Positions 18,532 through 27,459 of a stretch of 64,000 nt of DNA are shown piece by piece. The stretch is taken from the NCBI RefSeq assembly GCF_900111155.1, contig NZ_FOGG01000005.1:124001-188000 (forward strand). Direction: 5' to 3'. Position 1 is the first letter of the stretch. Every line of letters begins with the position of its first letter. This DNA is from Pedobacter rhizosphaerae. GTDB taxonomy: Bacteria > Bacteroidota > Bacteroidia > Sphingobacteriales > Sphingobacteriaceae. A model generated the notes under the pieces. It saw only the letters and a list, made by a program, of their open reading frames with translations, did not search any database and had not been told where the DNA came from. The position numbers and the translations under genes were made by a program.

Positions 18532-19653
18532 TTATGAAAATGCAAGCGCTTGTGCTAAATCAGCAATGATATCATCCACGTGTTCCAAGCCAACGGAAAT
18601 GCGGAGTAAATTTTTAGGCGTTTTACTGTCTGGTCCCTCAACAGAGAAACGATGCTCGATTAAACTTTCTACACCGCCCAAACTAGTCGCCTGTGCAAAA
18701 AGTTTAACCTTGTTTACAGCCTTTCTGGCGGATTCTACATCACCTTTTACTAAAAATGACATCATTCCGCCAAAATCCTTCATTTGCTTTTTAGCAATTT
18801 CATGTTGTGGGTGACTTTCCAAACCTGGATAAAATACGGCCTCTACCTGTGGATGTTCATTGAGGTATTCGGCAACTTTTTTCCCGTTCTCGCAATGACC
18901 TTTCATGCGATAGGCCAAAGTTTTGATGCTCCTCGTTAATAGATAACAATCAAAGGGCGATGGTACTGCACCGCCCGTTTGCTGTACGTTTTTGATCCGC
19001 TCCCAAAGTTCATCCTTTTTAGCAGTAACCAAGATGCCGCCTAAAATATCACTGTGGCCACCCAGGTATTTGGTGCTGCTATGCATCACTAAGTCGGCAC
19101 CCAGGCGGATTGGGTTCTGTAGAATCGGAGAAGCAAAAGTACTGTCGCAGGCCATAGTAATTTGATTCGCTTTGGCAATTGTAGCAATAGCTTCAATATC
19201 GGTTACCTTTAGTAGCGGATTAGATGGTGTTTCAGTCCAGATTAACCTGGTGTTCGGTTTTATAGAGGCTTTAACAAGGTTCAGATCAGTCTGATCGATG
19301 AAATCAAATGTTAAGATCCCTTCAAAAATGGTTAATAATTGCTTTTTAAATCCCCAGTACATGTCATCTGGTGCAATAATGTGGCTTCCGGCTTTTAGGG
19401 CCTGAAATAAGGACATTCCTGCTGTATTTCCAGAAGAAAATGCGGCAGCGTCTTCACCGTATTCTAATTGAGCTAAAGTGTTTTCTAAAGCAGACCGGTT
19501 TGGATTGCTAACCCTACTATACATATGACCACCCGGGTAGCCACCTTCTTCATCCCGAAAAAATGTTGTCGACAAGCTGATTGGGGGAGTAACGTCACCA
19601 GTAGCACTTTTTACAAGATTAGAGGCGTGAATAGCAAGGGTTTCGGGTTTCAT
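18532..19653 (-). CDS. Trans-sulfuration PLP enzyme (cystathionine gamma-synthase/lyase family)
   Basis: Cys/Met metabolism PLP enzyme of 373 residues, shorter than MetY. The PLP lysine is Lys195 in VMHSSTKYLGGHSD; other landmarks are ISLSTTFFRDEEGGYPG, YSRVSNPNRSALE, the SSGNTAGMS phosphate loop and SLGGVESLIEHR near the end. Family members make or cleave cystathionine; the two activities cannot be told apart reliably by eye, though the segment around SLGGVESL fits either. It is outside the SAM-riboswitch operon and has no S-box of its own that I can see. It could supply a second route between cysteine and homocysteine. Confidence 0.85.
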   Translation of the reverse strand: MKPETLAIHASNLVKSATGDVTPPISLSTTFFRDEEGGYPGGHMYSRVSNPNRSALENTLAQLEYGEDAAAFSSGNTAGMSLFQALKAGSHIIAPDDMYWGFKKQLLTIFEGILTFDFIDQTDLNLVKASIKPNTRLIWTETPSNPLLKVTDIEAIATIAKANQITMACDSTFASPILQNPIRLGADLVMHSSTKYLGGHSDILGGILVTAKKDELWERIKNVQQTGGAVPSPFDCYLLTRSIKTLAYRMKGHCENGKKVAEYLNEHPQVEAVFYPGLESHPQHEIAKKQMKDFGGMMSFLVKGDVESARKAVNKVKLFAQATSLGGVESLIEHRFSVEGPDSKTPKNLLRISVGLEHVDDIIADLAQALAFS

Positions 19654-19776
19654 GATGATTTGTATTTAAAGAGAAATTTTGAGCGGGCAATTTAACAATT
19701 TCAAGCAAAGTTTCTTTGTAAAAATGTTTTGGCAAGATTTATGTAATCAATTTGCCGAATTATAAAATAAACTAAA

Positions 19777-20271
19777 ATGAAAAGATTTTTTATAGCTATT
19801 GCGATAGCATGTACTACATTGGTGATGTTACAAAGCTGTTCATCAACCAAAAATGCAACTACTGGTATTAATGGCGGTAGAGGTACTGTTGTAGGTACCT
19901 GGGTGCTCAACAGTGTTACTTTAGAGGGCTTGCCAGATCAGGCTGTACAAGGTTTATTTGGCGAAAAGTCTTACAAATGTTTTCAGGGCAGTACCTGGAA
20001 ATTAACCAATAGCGGTAACGGATCTTATACTTTACCTGCATCAAGCGCATGTGGTTCGGCCATGCAAACTATTTTCTGGTCGGCTACACCATCGGAAGAA
20101 ACTTTCCAGTTTAAAAAAATATTTGAAGGCGATAAAGCAAAGAATGTAACCGAAGGTTATCGCTTGGTTTTAACACAACTTTCAAAAGGAAGCATGGTGA
20201 TGAAATCGCCAATTGAATTTGGTGGCAAAACGGCAAACATCGTTTTGACTTTTTCTCCTGCATCTAACTAG
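19777..20271 (+). CDS. Lipocalin-like lipoprotein
   Basis: Envelope lipoprotein of 164 residues. The signal ends in VMLQSC with the lipidated cysteine at residue 21. The mature part begins with GTWVLNSVTLEG and continues with CFQGSTWKLTNSGNGSYTL, the pattern of the small lipocalin-like domain common in Bacteroidota. Two further cysteines (Cys68 region and SACGSAM) could form a disulfide. The ligand is unknown. It is a single gene followed by a strong terminator. Confidence 0.75.
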   Translation: MKRFFIAIAIACTTLVMLQSCSSTKNATTGINGGRGTVVGTWVLNSVTLEGLPDQAVQGLFGEKSYKCFQGSTWKLTNSGNGSYTLPASSACGSAMQTIFWSATPSEETFQFKKIFEGDKAKNVTEGYRLVLTQLSKGSMVMKSPIEFGGKTANIVLTFSPASN

Positions 20272-20295
20272 TATTCCTACCTATGAAAAACAGCG

Positions 20296-20326
20296 AGCAT
20301 CTCTGAAAAGAGGTGCTTTTTTGTTT
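20296..20326 (+). terminator. Rho-independent terminator after the lipocalin-like gene
   Basis: Arms agcatctct and agaggtgct pair over nine positions (one G-T) around a gaaa loop, and are followed by ttttttgttt. It starts about 25 bases after the stop codon. Confidence 0.88.
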
Positions 20327-20534
20327 ATATGCTCAATTATTAGTGAAACATCATGGGTTTAATTCATGGTCAAAGCCGGAATTTTTTAGTCGATGCTACA
20401 ATCTCGAATTTCTTCAAGATTATTCACCTTACATTTTTCCATTTTACTTCAGCTTCGCCCTATCGATATTCTATAGAAAGCCTATAAATAGCGGTTTGTT
20501 ACAAGAAAATGATTTTCAAATCCCCTCATTATTG

Positions 20535-20542
20535 TATTTTTG
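20535..20542 (+). promoter_or_regulatory. Possible -7 promoter element before mqnE
   Basis: TATTTTTG matches the Bacteroidota TAnnTTTG -7 consensus and lies 16 bases before the mqnE ATG. A clear -33 TTG is not present at the usual distance, so confidence is limited. Confidence 0.4.
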
Positions 20543-20558
20543 TTCAAAATAATCAGGA

Positions 20559-21752
20559 ATGAATACAACTGAGCAGGTTGAAAAAATATTAGCTGATACT
20601 TCATTATCAACTGAATTACAAAACATAGCGCAAAAAGTTCTTAAACAAGAACGGATTACTTTTGATGAAGGTGTTTACCTTTATGAAAATGCCGAACTCG
20701 GCTATTTGGGGATATTAGCCAATTTTATCAGAGAGCAAAAACACGGTGATAAAACCTATTTTAACCGCAACTTCCATTTAGAACCTACTAACCTTTGTGT
20801 TTACGATTGTAAATTCTGTTCTTACTCCCGCTTAATTAAGCAAAAGGAAGAGGGCTGGGCGCTTACAATGGATCAGATGTTGGATATTGTGAAAAAGTAC
20901 GATGGCGAGCCTGTAACCGAGGTGCATATAGTGGGTGGTGTTTTACCGCAGTACGATATGGATTTCTATATGAAACTCTTTACGGCCATCAAAAATCATC
21001 GTTCAGAATTACATGTTAAGGCTTTAACGCCTGTAGAATATCATTATATCTTTAAAAAAGCCAAAGTAGATTACGCAACAGGAATGCGCATGATGAAGGA
21101 AGCTGGCTTGGAGTCGATGCCAGGTGGCGGTGCAGAAATTTTTCATCCGGAGATTAGAGAGCAGATTGCTAAAGATAAATGTACAGGCGAACAGTGGCTG
21201 GCTATTCACGAAGAGTGGCACAAACTGGGAATGAGAAGTAATGCAACAATGCTTTACGGTCATATTGAAGAATTCAGACATCGTGTAGATCACATGGATA
21301 AATTACGTGAGCTGCAGGATAGAACTGGTGGTTTTCAGACTTTTATTCCTCTGAAATTCAGGAATCAGCATAATCAAATGTCGAACGTGGCTGAATCTTC
21401 AGTAATTGAAGATTTAAGAAACTATGCCATTGCTCGTATTTACATGGATAACTTTGATCACATTAAAGCTTATTGGGCGATGATCAGCAGAGAAACAGCC
21501 CAACTTTCGTTGAACTATGGTGTGGATGATATTGATGGTACACTAGATGATACTACAAAAATCTATTCTATGGCTGGAGCTGAAGAGCAAACCCCAGCGA
21601 TGAGTACGCGCGAATTGGTAAACCTGATTAAGCAAGTTGGTAGAAAAGCAATAGAGAGAGATACCTTATATAATGTAGTAACCGACTTTGAAAATGTAGT
21701 GTTTGAAGAGGAAAAGAAGCCACAGTATTATAAGTTACCGGTGGTGAATTAA
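20559..21752 (+). CDS. mqnE: Aminofutalosine synthase MqnE (radical SAM)
   Basis: Radical SAM enzyme of the futalosine menaquinone pathway, joining the enolpyruvyl product of MqnA to SAM-derived adenosine to give aminofutalosine. Length 397 residues. The [4Fe-4S] cluster motif is Cys80, Cys84 and Cys87 in CVYDCKFCSYS. Family segments include HIVGGVLPQYDMDFY, GLESMPGGGAEIF, and SNATMLYGHIEEFRHRVDH. CofH and MqnC are relatives, but the LESMPGGGAEIF and overall length favour MqnE, and mqnA is two genes downstream. Confidence 0.93.
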   Translation: MNTTEQVEKILADTSLSTELQNIAQKVLKQERITFDEGVYLYENAELGYLGILANFIREQKHGDKTYFNRNFHLEPTNLCVYDCKFCSYSRLIKQKEEGWALTMDQMLDIVKKYDGEPVTEVHIVGGVLPQYDMDFYMKLFTAIKNHRSELHVKALTPVEYHYIFKKAKVDYATGMRMMKEAGLESMPGGGAEIFHPEIREQIAKDKCTGEQWLAIHEEWHKLGMRSNATMLYGHIEEFRHRVDHMDKLRELQDRTGGFQTFIPLKFRNQHNQMSNVAESSVIEDLRNYAIARIYMDNFDHIKAYWAMISRETAQLSLNYGVDDIDGTLDDTTKIYSMAGAEEQTPAMSTRELVNLIKQVGRKAIERDTLYNVVTDFENVVFEEEKKPQYYKLPVVN

Positions 21753-21794
21753 TCACACAGTAATTCACTCATTCTATCATTCACTCATTAATAT

Positions 21795-22424
21795 ATGAAG
21801 CAGATATACATCATTCGTCACGGAGAAACAGAATTAAACAGGCAAGGGATAGTACAAGGAAGAGGGATCAATTCCGATCTTAATGATACTGGAAGAGCAC
21901 AAGCGGAGGCATTTTATCAAAAATATAAAGATATTCCTTTTGATAAGATTTATACCTCATCTTTAAAACGTACCTGGCAAACGGTGCAGAAATTTATCGA
22001 TTCGAAACTGCCATGGGAACAACTTACCGGATTGGATGAGTTGGCCTGGGGTGTTTGGGAAGGTAAAGCCAATACTGAAGATTCTCGCGATGCTTTCCGT
22101 TTGATGCTGGAAACCTGGCAACAGGGCGATTATACTGCTCATTTTGATGGAGGTGAGAGTGTGCAGGATGTGTATGACCGTTTAAAAGAACCCATGCAGA
22201 TTTTAATGAGCAGGCCAGAAGAAGAAACAATCTTGTTGTGTATGCACGGAAGGGCAATGCGTGTTTTTCTTTGCCTGTTATTGAATAAACCTTTGAGCGA
22301 AATGACTGAATTTCCTCACCAGAATACCGTGCTCTATAAGGTGGGCTTTGAAAATGGCAAATTTAGTATGCTGGAGTTCAATAATGCGAGTCATCTGGAA
22401 GGTCTGGTGATTAACAATGATTGA
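21795..22424 (+). CDS. Histidine phosphatase family protein
   Basis: Phosphoglycerate-mutase-like phosphatase of 209 residues. The catalytic RHGE is at residues 8-11 (IIRHGETELNRQG), followed by YTSSLKRTWQT and the second histidine in LLCMHGRAMR. Such proteins dephosphorylate many small molecules; the specific substrate cannot be read. It sits between mqnE and mqnA on the same strand with short spacers, so it is probably co-transcribed, but no phosphatase step is established in the futalosine pathway. Confidence 0.85.
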   Translation: MKQIYIIRHGETELNRQGIVQGRGINSDLNDTGRAQAEAFYQKYKDIPFDKIYTSSLKRTWQTVQKFIDSKLPWEQLTGLDELAWGVWEGKANTEDSRDAFRLMLETWQQGDYTAHFDGGESVQDVYDRLKEPMQILMSRPEEETILLCMHGRAMRVFLCLLLNKPLSEMTEFPHQNTVLYKVGFENGKFSMLEFNNASHLEGLVINND

Positions 22425-22469
22425 TTTTAGAATTTTGTATGAGAGAATGTGAATAGCGATTCCCGCATT

Positions 22470-22565
22470 GCATTATTCCATCATTACTAATTCATTCATC
22501 CATTCAATCAATCAAAAATTCAATCATTCAATCACTCACTCACTCACTCAATCACTCATTAAATT
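22470..22565. repeat. Tetranucleotide-period low-complexity tract (ATTC/ACTC)
   Basis: The spacer before mqnA is built from four-base words: ccattcaatcaatcaaaaa, then tcactcactcactcactca and relatives. A shorter stretch of the same kind (cactcattctatcattcact) lies at 21761-21788, before the phosphatase gene. There is no gene in either. Such tracts are prone to slippage. Confidence 0.8.
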
Positions 22566-22583
22566 AATCACTAGTATAACACC

Positions 22584-23309
22584 TTGAATAAGATTAAAAT
22601 ATCGGCTGTTGCCTATACCAATACCAAAGCTTTTATATACGGCTTAGAACACGCTCCAATTATCAATAAAATAGATTTAAGTTTAGATATCCCTTCAGAT
22701 TGCGCGGCTAAAGTGATTAATGGACAAGTGGATATTGGCTTGATGCCGGTAGCTGCAATTCCCTTGGTGCCGAATGCGAATATTGTAGCCGATTATTGTA
22801 TTGGCAGCGATGGCGGAGTGAATTCTGTATTTATTTTTAGTAGTGTTCCGGCAGAGGAGATAAAAACCTTAAAGTTAGATGCCCATTCTCGCACTTCTAA
22901 TAACCTGGCGAAGGTATTACTGAAGTTTTATTGGAAACAGGAAGTTGAGTTTACTACTGATCAGTCGGCAGAAACCGATGCAATAGTGCTGATTGGCGAT
23001 CGAACTTTTGGCAAAAAAGATGATTATGCCTATGCTTATGATATGGGGGAAGAATGGAAAAACCTCACCGGACTTCCATTTATGTACGCTGCCTGGGTGG
23101 CCAATAAAGAAATCGACCAGTCTTTTAAAGATGAATTGAATGCGGCGTTGAAATATGGTTTAGATCATAGAAAAGAAGTATTGGCTTCATTGCCTGTAAC
23201 GCCCAATTTCGACCTGGAAGATTATCTTTACCATAAACTACAGTTTGAGGTAACTCCTGATCGCAAAAAGGCCATGGAGCTTTTTTTAGGGTACATCGAA
23301 CAGCTTTAA
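22584..23309 (+). CDS. mqnA: Chorismate dehydratase MqnA
   Basis: First enzyme of the futalosine pathway, converting chorismate to 3-enolpyruvylbenzoate; a periplasmic-binding-protein fold in the cytoplasm. Length 241 residues. The start ISAVAYTNTKAFIYGLEH and the LDIPSDCAAKVINGQVDIGLMPVAA segment are characteristic, as is GEEWKNLTGLPFMYAAW. It begins with TTG: no ATG is available upstream in frame, and the next ATG would remove the conserved start. The rare start and the slippery upstream tract may keep expression low. Confidence 0.92.
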   Translation: MNKIKISAVAYTNTKAFIYGLEHAPIINKIDLSLDIPSDCAAKVINGQVDIGLMPVAAIPLVPNANIVADYCIGSDGGVNSVFIFSSVPAEEIKTLKLDAHSRTSNNLAKVLLKFYWKQEVEFTTDQSAETDAIVLIGDRTFGKKDDYAYAYDMGEEWKNLTGLPFMYAAWVANKEIDQSFKDELNAALKYGLDHRKEVLASLPVTPNFDLEDYLYHKLQFEVTPDRKKAMELFLGYIEQL

Positions 23310-23344
23310 TTGGGTTTAGGGTATGTGAGTTACGGGGCAGGGTG

Positions 23345-23790
23345 CTCCACTGGTTGAATATTAAACATCATGTTTTTACCATTTAAGAAATGTAAGCTCA
23401 TAAAACTTAATTAAAGGCATCGCCACTATACTTATTTTTTTCTTATATGGCTTACATGGTTGAATATTAAACGCCTTTTTACCATTTAAGAAATGTAAGC
23501 ACATTAAAGCTTGATATGGAGCTTAATACTCGTTAGCGTTTATTTTTTTCTTATATGGCTTACATGGTTGAATATTAAGCACCTTGTTTTACCATTTAAG
23601 AAATGTAAGCTCATAAACCTTAATTAAAGGCATTGGCACTATTACTTATTTTTTTCTTATATGGCTTACATGGTTTAATATTGAACGCCCTTTTTAACCA
23701 TTTAAGAAATGTAAGCACATTAAAGCTTAATTAAAGGCATCGCCACTACGACTTATTTTTCTTAGGTGGCTTACATGGTCAAACATTAAA
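23345..23790. repeat. Tandem array of a ~106-bp unit with internal inverted repeat
   Basis: Copies of the word tggttgaatatta begin at 23351, 23457, 23565 and, with changes, 23671 and 23776, giving spacings of 105-108 bases. Each unit has cttacatggt and, about 25 bases on, accatttaagaaatgtaag, so cttacat and atgtaag can pair. The rest of the unit (cttaattaaaggcatcgcc, then cttatttttttcttatatgg) is also conserved. The array fills the 492-base spacer between convergent mqnA and the peroxidase gene. Confidence 0.9.
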
Positions 23791-23801
23791 CGCCCAATGA
23801 A

Positions 23802-25607
23802 CTAGTCTCTGTCATCCAATGTATGCAGAAAGGATATAATATCCCTGATCTCCTCTTTAGTTAATTTTAATGGATCAGCTGAAAGCGTTTGATTTTCTAA
23901 ATGCATACCCATTCCGTTACCACCACCACGGTTATAAAAATCCAATACCTGATCCAAAGTTTGGTAAACACCATTATGCATATATGGCGCAGTTTTGGCA
24001 ATATTTCTTAGTGTAGGTGTTTTAAAGGCATATTTGTACTGAGGATAGTTATATAGCGCATACCTTCCTAAATCTGCATCAACCTTCGCATTTACCGTAT
24101 CTGGTCGATTTGGAACACCCAATACTTCTGCTTCACTTTTAGCAAACAATGGTGCTTGTGTTCCATTAAATATAGGCGCAAAATGGCAACTTCCGCACTT
24201 GGCTTTACCCATAAATAAATTAAAACCTTTCTTTTCTGAGGTGTTCATCTGGGTTTTATCTCCCCTCACATAGGCATCAAATTTTGAAGAAAAAGGAGAG
24301 AGGGAGCGTATATAACTCGCCAATGCATGCTGAATTTTCCAGGGATCAGCATCACCATTTTTATCTTTATAAGCATTCTTTATCTCTTCCCGGTAAGTGT
24401 TTGATTGGTTAATTCTTTTAGTGGCTTCATGCAGAGAACCATCCATTTCCTGCTTATGGTGAACCACATCTAATGCCTGATCTTCTAAAGTACCTGCCTT
24501 CAAATCGTAAAAGAAGCCACGTTGCAAACCTGCATAAGATAAGGTAGTGGTATTTCGGAGCAAATATTTCCCCTTATCCATGGCAGCGGCTTTGGGCAGC
24601 CCATCGGTGAATGCCTGGGCTTCATGGTGGCAACTGGCACAACTCCTTGTACCGCGATTAGATAGGATGGGGTCGTTGAAAAGCTTTCTGCCTAAAAGAA
24701 TTTTATCATTGCTTATATAAGCTGTAGCATTACCTACAAAACGATTAACATTAAAGGCCCTGGCTTCAAACAAATCTACTGCCTCATCGTTTAGTGCCGA
24801 GCCACTAACAGCAGTGCTTATGCCCAATTTTTTACGTAAGAGGCTCATCGATTTACTTATTGGTTGTAAGAAATCGGTAATAAAAGCTAAACGATCAAAA
24901 GCATTAAAATCAGGGTATTTATCGAGGTAGCCAATGGCAAGTTCAATTTTCTGGTTCGTTTGGTCATCACCATATAAAGCCATTAATTTTTTAATTCCTT
25001 GCAGTGCTGATCCTGCTTCCGGTATTGACTGCAGTGCAGCAGGAGTGTCAAAACCTGAAATACCTAAACTGGTAATGCGAAAAATTTCCAGCCTTGCCGC
25101 ATCGAAAAGCTGGGCATCGGTAAGCATATATTGTTCATTAAAACGCAATACTCTCTCCAGATTCAAGCGCATCTTTTTTACCTCATTCAGTAATTCAGGT
25201 TTGTTTTGAGCAAAAGCATCACTGTAAATGAGTTCTTCCATCACCTGCAGGCCGGTAGGATTTTCTATCAGATTTTCGCCCAATTCAATTTCGTCTATAG
25301 GTGCCCCATTCAGCATTACCGCGGTGGAAGGGAAGAAGTACTCCATATAATACTCTACGTATTTGTAGTCGCTCCGAACTTGAATAAAAGCTTTTTGGGT
25401 AGCAACAGCATCGTTTTTGAGGATAGCTGCATTCAGATTTTTATCTATGTGCTGCTGGAGCGACAAAACTTTATCTTTAAAATGAGCTTTGGCCTGTTCT
25501 GCTTTCGTTGGCTGATCCATTTTACAGAAAATGCCCAATAACATGGGGATGGCCAAAGTAAGTATTATAAAGAAATTCTGCTTACGTACTAAAAACGAGT
25601 TTTTCAT
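23802..25607 (-). CDS. MauG/cytochrome c peroxidase-like protein with N-terminal imelysin-like region
   Basis: Exported di-haem protein of about 601 residues. A signal or anchor segment (FFIILTLAIPMLLGIFC) is followed by a helical region of about 220 residues. That region contains YYMEYFFPSTAVMLNGAPI and NPTGLQVMEELIY and looks like an imelysin/EfeO-type domain. The C-terminal half is a bacterial cytochrome c peroxidase/MauG domain with two haem sites, CASCHHEA and CGSCHFAP, and a late PYMHNGVYQTLDQVLDFY motif carrying the expected methionine. ATG at 25607 is used. It probably follows the PhoX-like gene in one operon and works in the periplasm on peroxide or protein oxidation; the target is unknown. 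Confidence 0.85.
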   Translation of the reverse strand: MKNSFLVRKQNFFIILTLAIPMLLGIFCKMDQPTKAEQAKAHFKDKVLSLQQHIDKNLNAAILKNDAVATQKAFIQVRSDYKYVEYYMEYFFPSTAVMLNGAPIDEIELGENLIENPTGLQVMEELIYSDAFAQNKPELLNEVKKMRLNLERVLRFNEQYMLTDAQLFDAARLEIFRITSLGISGFDTPAALQSIPEAGSALQGIKKLMALYGDDQTNQKIELAIGYLDKYPDFNAFDRLAFITDFLQPISKSMSLLRKKLGISTAVSGSALNDEAVDLFEARAFNVNRFVGNATAYISNDKILLGRKLFNDPILSNRGTRSCASCHHEAQAFTDGLPKAAAMDKGKYLLRNTTTLSYAGLQRGFFYDLKAGTLEDQALDVVHHKQEMDGSLHEATKRINQSNTYREEIKNAYKDKNGDADPWKIQHALASYIRSLSPFSSKFDAYVRGDKTQMNTSEKKGFNLFMGKAKCGSCHFAPIFNGTQAPLFAKSEAEVLGVPNRPDTVNAKVDADLGRYALYNYPQYKYAFKTPTLRNIAKTAPYMHNGVYQTLDQVLDFYNRGGGNGMGMHLENQTLSADPLKLTKEEIRDIISFLHTLDDRD

Positions 25608-25625
25608 CAAAGTAAATAAAATGGG

Positions 25626-25658
25626 AAATCCCTCCCAACAGATGTCAGGAAGGATTTC
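25626..25658 (-). terminator. Stem-loop between PhoX-like gene and peroxidase gene
   Basis: On the minus strand arms aaatccttcc and ggagggattt pair over ten positions (one G-T) around a ~13-base loop, followed by cccattttattt. It could be a partial terminator or an mRNA-processing hairpin in the 68-base gap between the two genes. Confidence 0.5.
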
Positions 25659-25675
25659 ATAGGAGAAAAGTAATA

Positions 25676-27166
25676 TTATTTAGCTACTCCACGAACAATT
25701 ACCACTTGTCCGCCTTCGCTGTTATTAACTAAACGTGTGGTACCACCATCTGCATTTTTATACTTGTCGCTGGTCCAGGTATGCGGGTGAATATTTACCG
25801 CAAATGTTTCAGGAATGCCCGTTAATGCCGATATATCGTACATTGCGCCATACTCCCAGGTACTAAGTTGTACATTGTTAGAGGGATTGTACTTCGCGTT
25901 AAAAGTAGCATCAGTTCTTCTGTGATTCATTTGTAGCATAGGTTTCAATGTTTTTGAAGCCAGAGCAAATTGCCAGATGGTACCATCATGGTCATTGTTT
26001 TTATAAAATGAATCTCCATCTTCCTGAATGTAAACGTAGTTTTCGGTTACGCATAAGTTATCTGGGTTTACAATGCTTTTACCTGGGTTATCATTGCCAT
26101 CAACTGCAACTTCAAGCTTTCCTTTTAATGGATTGGTAGCATCTAAAACCAATTTGTATACACGGCCCCACATGGTTTTGCCGCTAACCGGAGTAATTTT
26201 ATCTCCCTGACTAACGCCCGTAGCGGTGAAATAAACTTCTCTGCCGTTTGCTGCATTTCCTTTTCTGTAGTCGATATCCTCTACACGGGCTAACATTAAG
26301 GCTTTTTTATCAATAGTTTGTTGCTGAAGTTGTGCACCTGTACTGGTTTTAACGTTATCCAGTTCTACAAATTCTACATCGTAAGCCTGACCTTTGCTCA
26401 TGTTGGTTTCAATAGGGTCATTGTTGCTACGCTTCATCACATAAAGTTTACCGTTCTGAAGATCTCCCTGGGTATTAGAAACATACATCGCTAATTGCCC
26501 ATCAGATTCATCTTCACCAATTAAGATAACCGTTTTGCCTTCAAAAGATCCTTTAGGAAGTGGCACTGCATTTTCAGCACTCCATCTACCTAAAGCGCTG
26601 AGTGTACGTTGGTTATTTTTCTTATCGGCTGCTGCCAATGGATCAATGGCGTGAATCATAGATTCTGCACCGCTTTCTCCGGCAGTTAAAAAGATGGGTT
26701 TAGCAAAGCCATGCTCTTCTGGAGTGGCCATAGTTGCTGAACATAAACGCGTCATACCGCCGTCCGAATCAACAATGTATTCACCTTTAACTGGTTTGAA
26801 GTTTTTGTCCAGGTAAACCCTCGATACGGATTGTAAGATTTCATGGTTGTTAATCATAATGAAACCTTCGCCAGCAGGATTTTTGATAATGCCAGCCCCA
26901 TCAGGTTGAGCGCCAAAAATAAAGTTAGGTGATTCTGCCAACACATCGTCCGAACTGATTAGTGTGGTGATGTTCAGGGCTTCAAAACCCGGCATAGATT
27001 TGATCAGCGATGGATTAACCGAATAATCTTTTAAGGCAATAGGTGTAGTGGTTGGTGGTTCCTCTTCGTTGTTATTTTTCTTACAGGCCGTAATTACAAC
27101 CGCCGAAGCTACAAAAGCAGCTAGTGACAACGCAAGCGTTTTCTTTTTAAATGATAAAGTGTTCAT
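25676..27166 (-). CDS. PhoX-like (DUF839) lipoprotein
   Basis: Exported lipoprotein of about 496 residues; the signal ends in SAVVITACKK. ATG at 27166 is preferred over an upstream TTG. The mature part looks like a PhoX/DUF839 beta-propeller: GEGFIMINNHEI, then a GGMTRLCSATMATPEEHGF segment, GESGAESMIHAID, IGEDESDGQLAMYVS and PDNLCVTENYVYIQEDGDS. PhoX enzymes are calcium/iron phosphatases, but I cannot confirm the metal ligands, so the enzyme activity is uncertain. It lies just upstream of the di-haem peroxidase gene on the same strand. Confidence 0.65.
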   Translation of the reverse strand: MNTLSFKKKTLALSLAAFVASAVVITACKKNNNEEEPPTTTPIALKDYSVNPSLIKSMPGFEALNITTLISSDDVLAESPNFIFGAQPDGAGIIKNPAGEGFIMINNHEILQSVSRVYLDKNFKPVKGEYIVDSDGGMTRLCSATMATPEEHGFAKPIFLTAGESGAESMIHAIDPLAAADKKNNQRTLSALGRWSAENAVPLPKGSFEGKTVILIGEDESDGQLAMYVSNTQGDLQNGKLYVMKRSNNDPIETNMSKGQAYDVEFVELDNVKTSTGAQLQQQTIDKKALMLARVEDIDYRKGNAANGREVYFTATGVSQGDKITPVSGKTMWGRVYKLVLDATNPLKGKLEVAVDGNDNPGKSIVNPDNLCVTENYVYIQEDGDSFYKNNDHDGTIWQFALASKTLKPMLQMNHRRTDATFNAKYNPSNNVQLSTWEYGAMYDISALTGIPETFAVNIHPHTWTSDKYKNADGGTTRLVNNSEGGQVVIVRGVAK

Positions 27167-27459
27167 AGTTTTGTTTTCCGTTGCCTGCAAACCTACTCTG
27201 TGTATGTTGCCTGTAATTTAAGGTTGTGTTAATTCAATTTACATAGAGAAATTTAGAATGATTATAAGGAAAGGGAATGAGAGAAGGATTGAATTTTGAA
27301 TGATTGAAGGATTGAATGAACGGTGGGTACGCTGCTCTCCCAATGACTAATGAACGACTGACCAATGAACAATATAAACAATCTTTCAACTTTTCAACAA
27401 AAACGCTGTACAATCCATAATCATGCTATCTTTATAGCTTTTGAAAATTAATTTCAGTT

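Noticed and set aside
20313..20552. Plus-strand reading frame before mqnE
   Set aside because: It starts inside a terminator, runs over the mqnE promoter region and its product resembles no family known to me.
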